This document shows positions 48,310-58,043 of a DNA stretch of 64,000 nucleotides, one piece after another (the first letter of the stretch is position 1; each line of letters starts with the position of its first letter). This DNA comes from Thalassia testudinum (taxonomy: Eukaryota > Streptophyta > Magnoliopsida > Alismatales > Hydrocharitaceae): positions 37,096,501 through 37,160,500 of the forward strand of contig JAZHRO010000002.1 of assembly GCA_037157565.1 (NCBI GenBank), given 5' to 3'. Under the pieces are notes generated by a model. It searched no databases and had not been told where the DNA came from. It worked only from the letters and a program-made list of their open reading frames with translations. A program made the position numbers and the translations under genes.

Positions 48310-49649
48310 CACGAGGCACCGCTCAGCTGGAGGCGTTAAACTCAGCGCTTCCTGGGAGGCAACCCAGAAGATTCAGACTGATCAGGTATTCTACGTCACT
48401 CAGGTAATATCTTTTCGAACCCCTGTTGCATCCTTGTATTTGTCAATGAGGACATTGTCCAACTTAAGCATGGGGGGGTGGTAACTTGCATGATCCTGAG
48501 CTCATTTAATTAGTCTGAATAGAATTAAAAAAAAAATTGAATTTAGGAAGAAAAACTTAGGCATTAGAAATTTGTCAATAGTGGGAAATAATACGAAAAG
48601 AACTTGAACACTTAAACTTTTCAAGAATTCAAGCTTAATCAGCCCTGGTGTCCGTTAAAATATGGATTTAGCTTCAAATCCTTGCAACCTTAAGCTACTC
48701 TAATCCACTAACTAAATAAGGTGATAAGTATACGACTTATCAACTCACCCTCCAACTCAGAAGGACTTTTAGTCTAAGCATCTGCACACATTTTTGCACA
48801 GACTCATTCTTCGGTGATTCTAACAAAACTTGGGTAGCTAATGAACTCTCTAGGGTGGTATGGCTGGCAAGTTGTCTTGGGTAACAGCCCATTGGTAGGT
48901 TGCCCAGAGCCCAGCCACGGGACCACCTCTTCTTCATTGCCTCTAGGTAAATTTGAGATCATAGAAGCTACCTACCAAATAAAAAAAAGGAGAAAAAAGA
49001 GAACAAAATAAACCACACTTCACCGCACGAGTATAGCTGGCAAGTGATCGTGGGTAACAGCCCATTGGTCAGTTGTCCATAGCTCAGCTCAGTAAATGCA
49101 CAAAAAAGACCAAAACACTTAAGGAAGAAGCGGGGAAGTAGAGCAAGCCGGGGCGATATACACTGGAAAAATTCTTGTGTTGACCCCAAGTAAAACAAAC
49201 GTAGGGAGAAAGCTACCGATCGAACAAATACACCTTCAGGCAAAACACTTCCTCTTCCGGTTACCTAGAGGCATAGAAACCCGGAGCCTGTCTAAATTAC
49301 CGTTGAGTGAATCTATCATGATCTTCACACCAAGATGCTTAGCACTTAGAGTTTTGTCCGAGTTTTGGGTGGGTTGGGTAGCCGTAAAAAGTTACCAACA
49401 CACTCTTAACTCCAACAAAATCTAAAAATAAGAAATATGTATATATACATACATTAAAGCAAGGATTCAGGCGATTTATATTTTGGCAGACACTCGGGTG
49501 CTACTTAGCCTTTGTAGATTAAGATCTTAGTATATTTCCTCATATTGACAAGTGACGAAGTGTCTAAGTAGTTACTTCTTAAATTCTAACTGGAAATAAA
49601 GGCTAGAATAAACCTTACTAGGGACTAGCAAGGGATAAGCATGGGGGTA
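48310..49649 (+). other. Athila post-pol spacer with conserved phrases and polypurine tract
   Basis: Contains the conserved CTTCCTGGGAGGCAACCC (48348-48365), AATGAGGACATTG and CATGGGGGGG (48444-48478), and the polypurine tract GCATGGGGGTA (49640-49650) abutting the 3' LTR. Between them no ORF of note. An imperfect repeat of GGTAACAGCCCATTGGT occurs near 48882 and 49050, both following GGCAAGTTG/GGCAAGTGA-like phrases. Confidence 0.7.
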
Positions 49650-51065
49650 TGATAACACTACATCTTGGGGTAATAATTCTATTAATTGGGGTCCATCTTA
49701 AGAACAACATGCACAGATAGCACATCATAAATAGAATGGGAGCATTGCATGCATCATACATCAAGATTGCTTACAAAATAGTATTAATGGCCACTTGTAT
49801 AAGTACTTGTCAAAATAAGCCTCAGATGAGCAATCGGACCGCACGGACGGATTCAAAGCGACGAACGGAGTCCAGCGGACTCGAAATCGGCCAAATCCGA
49901 TATCCAGAGCTCGTGAAATGGGCTCGAGAAGTTCTGACCGTTGATCTAATGATCAACGGCCCACAGCATGCCACGTGGCACCCGATCGCTACATCCAGAC
50001 CGCCGCCTGCTTCCACCTTCACCCGGAGGATGAATCTCAGCCGTCCATCTTTGATCGAACGACCGAGAATGCCTGCGCACCCGACTCTCGCCGCGACAAT
50101 CCGTTGCAACAGCGCAGCGGTAGGCGCTTCAACCTCGCAGAGAGGGGCGCAGGTTCGAAATGCCCGCTGCTCCCCAATTTCTGCACGATTTGAGGTGCGT
50201 GCAAATTTAGCCGCTCGATCTGCAACGAACGGCGTAGATGGAGCCGCACGGCGCAACGGATGTGCGCGGAAGCTCACGCGCGCGATGATGCGGCAGACGC
50301 ACGCGCCTCAGCAGCGATCCGCAAGCGCGCTCTTCGCAGGATCTCAGCCGTTCAATCTTCGATCGAACAGCTTACGACACGCGCATGCGGATCAGGCGCG
50401 AAGAATAACTGACGTGCGTGAGCGACCGGTGGGCAGGGGCCTTCACCGACATTTTGGGAAGGGTTTTAGCGACGTCCCGGACATCGCTAAAAACCCCTTC
50501 TTCATTTGGAAAGCCCTTCTTCCTATTTAAACCCCTTCCAACCACCCATGGGAGGCATTCACTCCACTTGCAAGTGCTCTACCCCACTTCTAGCCACCAT
50601 TAAGCCCTCTTGTAGTCGTCAGAGCCGACGAGCCGCCGACGGAGTCCCTTTCCACCGCCATGGCTGCCTCGCCATCTTCCTTTTCTCTTTCCCTCTTTAT
50701 CTTAAGCTTTACTTTACTTATGTTCAAGCGTTCATCTTGTTTTGTAATCATAAACTAAAGTTGCATGCTAAATGAAGTTGTGTTTTATCTAGTTACTTGC
50801 CCTATTTTATGTTCAAGTTGCATGTTGTGAATGAAACAATTCTAACCCTAATCTCTCTCTTCTCTCTCTCTCACTCGCTTTTCACCCATGAATTTTCGCA
50901 AGCAAAAACCCGTTATTTTCGTGACATTAAGTGACAAAAGAAATCCGATTTTCACGCCTCCCTGAGATCGACACTCGGACTCACGTCCATTTCTTCATTT
51001 TAAAACCGATGTTGCGAGTGCAAGCTATAACGACTCTTCTAAACACACGCGTCACGCACACGTCA
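49650..51065 (+). repeat. 3' LTR of the Athila element
   Basis: 1416 bp, TG...CA, followed by the duplicated TTATG. A 264-codon open frame inside (49736-50530) lies in U3-like GC-rich DNA and resembles no protein, so I do not annotate it as a gene. A TATA-like CTATTTAAACC occurs at about 50524-50534. Confidence 0.9.
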
Positions 51066-51149
51066 TTATGTAAGTATTGAAATTACTTTTCAATTAAATA
51101 TTACTTAATTTTTAATTTATTTGAACCTAATTGTATCATTTTTATTTTT

Positions 51150-51816
51150 TCAGTCTGTTGCACATGATGGGATGAAAATGACGAGAATGGAAGTCTACGA
51201 GGTCACCCACAGTAAGCGAGCAGCTAAAGGTGCTTATAAATGGATTCATAAGTCATACCAAAAGAAACACGTAAGCTTCCTAAACTCAAAAAGTTTATAA
51301 CTTTGTATATATATATTACAATAATGTTTTTTAATACATTTAGGATCAAATGGTATAATTAGTACATCCCCTCGCTGAGGAGACCTTCGACAGCGTCCAA
51401 CAGCCTTTGGATCCAAAGGAGGCATTTAGGAGAGTGATGCCATCGGATCACGGTGGTTTCGTCTGTAGTATAGGGAGGGCATACTCGTTATCGACCTGGT
51501 ATAGGAGGAAAAGTGTCGTCTCATCTAGTGTTGTCGATCAGTTGCATCAAAAGATTGACACACTACAGAGACGAGATGAGGAGAGGGAGAAGAGAGAGGC
51601 AAAGAGGGAGAAGAGAGAGGTAGAGATGAAGAATAAGATGAATGCGATGGATGATAAGCTTCAGCAGCTTATAACCCTTATTCAGAATAAGGGTCAGTCA
51701 GAGCATCCATCTTCTATGAATCCCAGCAGCTACAGACAAGACGATGATTCCATGGGTGGTGGAGGTGGCATTGGGCAACTGCATTTTGATTTTTATCCAT
51801 TTTCTTTTTTTATGTA
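51150..51816 (+). pseudogene. Second CACTA protein, C-side piece
   Basis: Resumes the Ptta/En/Spm-type protein with VAHDGMKMTRMEVYEVTHSK, then WIHKSYQKKH, an intron of about 75 bp (GTAAGC at 51270, ending near TTTAG at 51342), then a 136-codon open exon from 51407. The exon holds GRAYSLSTWYRRK, a charged coiled-coil (LQRRDEEREKREAKREKRE) and a Gly-rich end. The Athila element split this gene in an intron or exon near 44569. C-terminal part intact, but the whole gene cannot be expressed normally. Confidence 0.7.
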
Positions 51817-52715
51817 AATATTTCTTTTTCAAACTTTTAATGTACTACATTTTATATTAATGAAATATAAATTTATGTTCTTTTGCATTACTTATTTTTC
51901 TATAAAAGAATGACTTTTAAGTACGTTTAGTAGGTAGTTTCCATCAGCCGGTAATAAAAAAAAATACCCATACATTTACCGTCGCTTATTCAAATAGGCG
52001 ACAACAAAAATATTTTTACTGTCACATATATGTCGTCACTCACTTAAATATACGATAGCATATAAGCAACAGTAATAAAATTTTTGTCATCACTTATTTA
52101 AATAAGCGATGTCAAAAAACGTAGCAAGGTAAATCAAAAAGTAGGTTTATGCCGTCGGTGATAAATATAAGCTACGGTAATAATATTTTTACCGTTTGTT
52201 AGATAAGCGACGATAAACTGGCTTAAATGATGGGGTAAAGATAAAAAAGGCGCATAAATGCGTGAAGAAGTGACTTACATATATCGTCGATTTTTATATA
52301 ACCAACGGCACAAATAATTGCCGTCGGTTATGAAACAACGTCAAAAACTTTAATTCGTCTAATGGTCATGCATTATTTCCACGTCGGATTATCCTTGTAA
52401 TCGATGGCAAATCTAAACAGAGACGATATTAATGGCGTTGCTTATTGCTGTCGGTTATAATGGATCGAATCAAAGTTTTGGGAAAACAAAAAAAAGGTGT
52501 TTTAGATGTGCTAGAAAAAAGGATTAGATTATACATTGATGAAAAGGAAGAAAGATATTTACCTGAGCAATATGATCCTCTCTGAAACGGGTCATATCGT
52601 GGTGATTCACGTTTCATGAAAGAGGATTTCCCAACTTATACAAGGGGTTCCATTACAGATACAGAGAATTTGACTTGGAGAAGGAGAAATCCGAAAAGTC
52701 ATTAATTTTGTAGTG
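51817..52715 (+). repeat. CACTA right arm: subterminal repeats and TIR
   Basis: 51930-52450 repeats ACCGTCGCTTATT, GCCGTCGGTGATAAATA, AAGCGACG and related words in both orientations. The arm ends at TTTTGTAGTG (52706-52715). A separate open segment, 52459-52683, is described on its own. Confidence 0.75.
52459..52683 (+). pseudogene. Unrecognised coding-like segment captured in the CACTA right arm
   Basis: From ATG at 52459 a frame runs about 74 codons with a single in-frame TGA after YLPEQYDPL. Pieces such as VLEKRIRLYIDEKEE and YRGDSRFMKED read like real protein. I tentatively see a resemblance to the plastid ycf1 style (YDP...GxYRG) but cannot confirm it. It differs in texture from the subterminal repeats around it, so it may be a captured gene or plastid scrap. 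Confidence 0.3.
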
Positions 52716-53479
52716 TGTATATATATATGAGTATGTAGTATAGGTATATTTGTGCTCTTAAGTATATAAATAAACTAGAGCTTTAGTGACAGTTATATAT
52801 GTCACTGTACATATGTATATACTTCGGTAAAAGTAGCTCCTTTTGCCTTAGGTTATGTATATATGTTATTAAGGCTATAGCAACGTATATATATGTTACT
52901 ATATATGTAATATATGTTACTATAGATATAGTATTTGAATATAATTTAATATAGTAGATATTATTAGCTATTTTTGTACCTACCCTTAGGTATTACTTGT
53001 ATTAGTTGGATATAATTAACATAGTGTAATAATAGTTAGTTTTTTATGCCTATTTGTTGTACATTTGTTTCAGGCATTTTACTACATATTAGTTAATTCT
53101 TTTGTAAATAATTAACAAATTCTTTTATTTATTGATTCATATACTTATTTTGTAAATAAAATTAACATTTTTTGGAATAAAAGAATATTTTTAGACTTAG
53201 AGAATAATGTATATCAATAACTACCTTCTAATGAACGACCTAGAAATAAACCAGTAAAAATTGTAATTAAATAAATTTGCCGCAATATCGGTTTACATTT
53301 GCGACACCTATATTACAATAACGACATATAATTAAACCTTTTTAATGCAACCTGTTAGTCGACTCATCATATTTTTGGCACTGTTGCCGAGGATAAAAAC
53401 TCGACAACAGCGCTTTATTGTGATTGTTTGACTAATGTCGCAAGTCATTTGATTATTTTTGTGGTATCTTAATTTATGT
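52716..53479. other. AT-rich gene-free DNA
   Basis: Dominated by TATATATGTTACTATA-like words; no ORF or TE domain recognised. Confidence 0.5.
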
Positions 53480-53800
53480 TCATTTATCCCAATCTTTTTA
53501 ATTGAGATGTCATTGGAATCTCAATCCTTGAGATGATTGATCCCAAACTTCTTTATTTTTGAAACCATTCATATCTCATGTTATATTTATTTATCCAAAT
53601 CTTTTTAATTATGGTGTCATGGCCATCTTGGCTTATGCTCATTCATCTGAATTTTTTTAATTAAGGTGCCATTGGCATCTCAACATAGGTTGATTCATCC
53701 ATGTCGATCTCAATAATCTTTACTTTATTTTATGTTCATTTATCCAAATTATTAAAATTAAGGTATACCATTGTCCTTTCAACTTATGTTCAACCATTCG
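53480..53800. repeat. 56-bp degenerate tandem repeat, second locus (first cluster)
   Basis: Five or so units with the GGTGCCATTGGCATCTCAAC core and AATCTTTTTAATT linker, as at 18780. Interrupted from 53830 to 54340 by sequence rich in GACCCAACTC/GGGTC words. Confidence 0.7.
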
Positions 53801-54339
53801 AATCTATTTCAAGGGTGTCAAACAGGTGGAGTCAAGCTCAACCCATTTAAGAGTGAACCCAAAAATAATGGGTCGAGTTTGACCCAACTCAATAGCAAAA
53901 CAAGTCTACAACTTGTAACCCGAGACCCAACCTAGCATCTTTCACCAAGACCTAACCTGAGTTGTTTGTAATGGGTCTACACAGGTCTTTATCAGGTTTC
54001 GGGTAAGCATTTCCAAGTGGGTCCTTGTTTGACCAGCCGCAAGCAAATCCTAGTGGGTTATAGGATCAAATATTAGTTCTAAACTGGTGATATTTCAAAT
54101 ATCAACAGTTAAGAACTGATATTTGGAAGTGGGGTGGGGAGTTTGGGAGTAGGAATTAGGTCTTTTGTTTAAAACCCTTATCAAATCCAATGGATTTGTC
54201 AAGTCCGGACCCTTGCTTGAGACCTGACTTGTTTATGTAATAGTTGTAACCTGATCCAACTCATTTAATTGACTTGCTTATCGAGTTAGGTTCAGGTCTC
54301 TTTATCAAGTTAGATTTGAATCTAATTGTCCCCCTTAAT

Positions 54340-54690
54340 CTTTTTTAGTTATGATGCCAATAGAATCTCAGCATAGGTTGATTCATCCCTATCTTCTTTT
54401 TTTAAGTTGCCATCGGCATCTCAACTTAGGTTGATTGATCTTGGTCATCGTTATTTCAAGTGTCACTAGCATTTCCTGTTATGTTCATTTATCCTAATCT
54501 TTTTAATTTAGGTGTCATTGGAATCTTAACTTATGTCTATTCATCCCAATGTTTTTTAATTGAAGTGCCATTAGCATCTCAACATAGGTTGATTCATCTA
54601 AATCTTTTTTAATTAAGATACAACTGGCATCTTAACATAAGTTGATTCATCCTCATCTTTTCTTAAGGTACCATTGACACCTAAACTTAG
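54340..54690. repeat. 56-bp degenerate tandem repeat, second locus (second cluster)
   Basis: About six further units. Best conserved phrase is GCATCTCAACATAGGTTGAT. The array continues the first cluster after the interruption. Confidence 0.75.
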
Positions 54691-55687
54691 GTTGATGGTT
54701 GGTGAGGTGAGATCGATGGTTGGTGAGGTGAGCTCCGTGGGCAGTGAGGCGAGTAGCTAGGGTGAAGTTGTCATCGGTGTTGAGTAGGTAGGACTAATGG
54801 TCAAGGTGAGTAGGTGAGCAAAGCACCCACTAGCTGGTCGATGCACTCAATGGTTGAGATGTGGTAGTGGTTGGGGAGGAGCAATCTCTTGATGGTCAGG
54901 GAGTTATAGCGGTCGTCATTGGCAAAGTAAGCGAAGTGATTGCTTGTTTAGGTGGAGCCATTGTCATTGTTGGCTGGGGAGCAACTCCATTGCTCGATGG
55001 TTAGGGAGGTGAGGAGACACCATTGTTGCTACTCGATAATTGGGGAGCAATCGTCAATGAGGTAAGGTAAGCAACTCGAGCGGAGGTGAGCTCATCAGCG
55101 TTGGTGAGCTCAATGCTCCAGGAGGAGCCACCATTGCTAGAGAGGGGCCATCATTGTCATGGATGAGCCACTGCAGTCGTGGACCATTGTCATGGGACCT
55201 CTGTCACTACAAAGGAGTCATTGCGGTCGCAGAGGAGCTTTCATACCTGTGGAGCGCTCAGTCGTGGAGGGACCGTCATGGTAGTGGAGTCATTGCTAGC
55301 TCTAGAGGAGGTCGCAACCGTTAAGGAGCTTGCCACTAGCTTTAGAGGAGCTCGTTGTGGAGGTGATAGTAGGTTGGAGCTTGTAGTGGAGATGGTGACA
55401 AGCTGGTATATGAGGGGTGGCTGACAAGGTTCAAGCATTAGCTAGTGGTAGAGGTGTGGGTTGGGGGCAGGATGGGGCTAGCATAGGGTAGGGTGGAGTT
55501 GATTTTTAGAGCATTTTGAAATTCAAATTGTGTGTGTCCTATTGTATGGAAGGGGTTGCTGATGGGATACTTATTGGGATAGGTATGCCTGTGAATATCT
55601 TGATGAGTAACTCTCCCATTTTTTTACAAAAAGTAAATTTTTCTTACTTTTAATTCATAGCTGGTAAATTTAACCTTTTTTAAAGCA
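54691..55687. other. GTGGAG-rich degenerate low-complexity DNA, no gene
   Basis: Irregular repetition of GGTGAGGTGAG, GGAGCCATTG and GGAGTCATTG words from about 54700 to 55440. Open frames on both strands here are by-products of that composition. Confidence 0.5.
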
Positions 55688-55756
55688 CTAACTAATGAAG
55701 TGATAAATACAAAAATGATATGATTTTTTCAATGGCATTAAAGCAATATTAGGAAT

Positions 55757-56033
55757 GCCATAACATTTCATAAATTTTGAAGATTTATAATGGCATCTAT
55801 GTAAAAACCTTATACATATATGAGTAATATTTTTATGCCTATGTAAAAACCTTATACATATATGAGTAATATTTTTATGCATGAGTAATATTTTTATGCC
55901 TATGTAAAAACCTTATACATATATGAGTAATATTTTTATGCCTATGTAAAAACCTTATACATATATGAGTAATATATGTATAAGGTTTTTACATAGATGC
56001 CATTATAAATCTTCAAAATTTATGAAATGTCAT
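55757..56033. mobile_element. Foldback/MITE-like hairpin with internal 42-bp tandem copies
   Basis: 55757-55821 is the near-perfect inverse of 55971-56033 (ATTTCATAAATTTTGAAGAT versus ATCTTCAAAATTTATGAAAT). Between the arms a 42-bp unit starting TATGTAAAAACC recurs at 55798, 55840, 55901 and 55943; one interval is 61 bp because of an extra 19-bp duplication. No coding capacity. Target duplications are not evident. Confidence 0.75.
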
Positions 56034-56039
56034 GCATAA

Positions 56040-57448
56040 AATATACAATATTATAACATGTAACAGGGGAGGGACTATGATATCTTTATACAAAAATAAT
56101 ATTTTAAAATAAAAAATTAAGATGGGAACCATTTAACAAGAACGTGAAGAACACCAATTTTATTAAAGCCAGACAACCTTGTCACCTTTATCAAAGATCA
56201 ATTTTTAGTTAAGCTCCACGAAACTTGTACATAGCCATGCGACATATTTCCTTTGAAAATATAAATTATGAGCAAAATGTAAAGAAACTCATTTTACATT
56301 ACAGATATGACACATGATGGCTTGTTGTTTCTAAATCATGTGTTTGATGGATCCTACGTCGTGGCTTACCCATGCATCCTATAACTAAACGTAGTGATTT
56401 TTATATCTTAATTAAATATCATCAGTAGTTTTTAATTTAAAATTAAATATCACCAGTAATTTTTAATTATAGATAAAAATCACTAATAATTTCCTAATCT
56501 TTAATATGCGGTGGATCCTACCCTGGTGCAAGGAAAACATGTGATATAATCTTAACTTCTACGTTGCAAAGCACCTTGCATTCTATGTTTTCGTACTGTT
56601 GTGCTAAATACTTCAAAGTTTAGGTTTTCCTTTCTTATGCTCTCAAGATGTTAAGATTTTCCTCATTTTTAATATCTTTTGTTGATCAATGCACTTGGTA
56701 TCATGCTTGGTACACTTAAAGAATATAACAATCTAAGTTACAACTTATACCTCTTTTCTCTTCTCTGCTGCACGCCTAGCAAAAAGAAATCTTGAATGAT
56801 AAATGGGTTGACCTACTGCACGTAGACCCATCTATTTTGGATCGAGTTTAGTATTGGACAAATCTCTTGCGAATTATTTGAGCTTGGGACAGCCCGAGAG
56901 CCAACCAAAGTGCCGGTTTGGATGCGTTGGCAAGATGCCAGGATTGTATAGACCTCTGTTTCCGGTTAAAATAAATTGCACGCGAGTCTAGATGAGATTC
57001 TTTTTATTATTACCAGTGATATATGCTTTTAATTTGCTGTGGAAAACTTTTATATATGTAATTGTAGAATATAATTTAATTAAATATTTTAAAAATTATT
57101 TTAGTAAATTTTAATTTATAATTTAATTTTTATTTATATTAAATTTGATAATTAATAATAATATAAATTCTAGAGATATTGTCAAAATTAAAAAATATAT
57201 ATATAATAAGAGTCGCACATAATTTTTTTTCAATCACCAATTGATTTTGAAATAAAAATATATAACAGCAGAACTTTTCATGTTATTTATTTTAGGGGAA
57301 AAATGAAGATTTTTTTTATAAAATTTATTTTTGGGAGAAGAGATCTTTTTGTTGGATTTTTTTTGTACGTTATATGTAAAATTTATAATGATAAAATTAT
57401 CATACTTTTAAAAATTCAAATTAAATATTCGAATTAAGGGGGAAAATG

Positions 57449-57479
<31 letters not shown>

Positions 57480-58043
57480 TTGGATGACATTGCTCTGATC
57501 AGGGGATGAGAAAGTTTTATTTTTTTTATTTTTGTTATAATATGATGGTGTTATCTGGGAGAAGAGATTTTTGTTTTATTTTTTTATAATAAAATGAGCC
57601 GACGTGATTTCAGAAGGATGAATGTACCTCCTTTAATTATGCAGATGTATTATTACTTGATCTCGATGCGTTTCTTGAGCAGGGAATTGCAGCCTATTGG
57701 CAAGTAAATAAGTTTCAATAGGAGTGGAACAGCGGACGGAAGCCCTAAACAATGGACGTGACCTCGCCGTTGATTTTTAAAAGAGTACCACATTCACACA
57801 AGGAAACAAAGTGTCTTTCCTTGGTGCTGCCAACGTTTCTGCCGGTGACAAATCAAAAGAACCATTACGAGTTGGTCCGCGAGGAAAAGGATCCGACGCC
57901 ATCTACGATATTTCCATGATGTCGTGTTGCCCACGAAGGATCTTGCTTTGGTTTCTGTAGCCGTTGGGACCCGTGAACGGAGCATTAAGCCTCCTCGATC
58001 CATGCTTGATGTTGCTGCGAATTGAACCACTCGAGGAAGAGTT
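56040..58043. other. AT-rich gene-free DNA
   Basis: Includes a small foldback around 56395-56495 (GTGATTTTTATAT... with its inverse ATAAAAATCACTA), a T run at about 57448-57473, and from 57780 sequence that may be the decayed start of the copia remnant. No gene recognised. Confidence 0.45.

Larger units (their letters stand above)
44569..51065 (+). mobile_element. Athila-type Ty3/gypsy retrotransposon, internally deleted
   Basis: LTRs 44569-45978 and 49650-51065 start TGATAACACT. The target duplication TTATG is exact (44564-44568, 51066-51070). The interior starts directly inside the RT domain, so PBS, gag, protease and N-terminal RT are gone; the rest of pol is present but broken. Lineage comes from the RT (EVFMDDFSIFG, GHVGFYRRFIKDFSK), the C-terminal integrase, the conserved post-pol phrases, and a 1.3-kb pol-to-LTR spacer where some Athila elements carry an env-like frame. 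I see no env-like ORF here. Confidence 0.9.
25150..52715 (+). mobile_element. CACTA (En/Spm) DNA transposon, expanded by nested insertions
   Basis: Left end TACTACAAGAAAA (first base C-to-T versus CACTACAAGAAAA) and right end TTTTGTAGTG, the inverted CACTACAAAA. Flanking trinucleotides TAT and TGT match at 2 of 3. Both arms carry many subterminal copies of a CCGTCGGTT / AAGCGACGG word in both orientations (25170-25440, 41070-41400, 51930-52450). Inside are a TNP2-type transposase remnant (43271-44250) and a second CACTA ORF remnant (44281-44560 plus 51150-51816). About 22 kb of the 27.6 kb is later insertions: family-X LTRs with a large non-autonomous element in the left arm, an Athila element in the right. 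The CACTA sequence itself is roughly 5.6 kb. The coding capacity is dead. Confidence 0.8.

Noticed and set aside
49736..50530. 264-codon open frame
   Set aside because: Lies wholly in the Athila 3' LTR; the other LTR has the frame broken, and there is no domain.
55798..55965. Regular repeats considered as a CRISPR array
   Set aside because: Eukaryotic sequence; units are contiguous without unique spacers and form part of a hairpin element.
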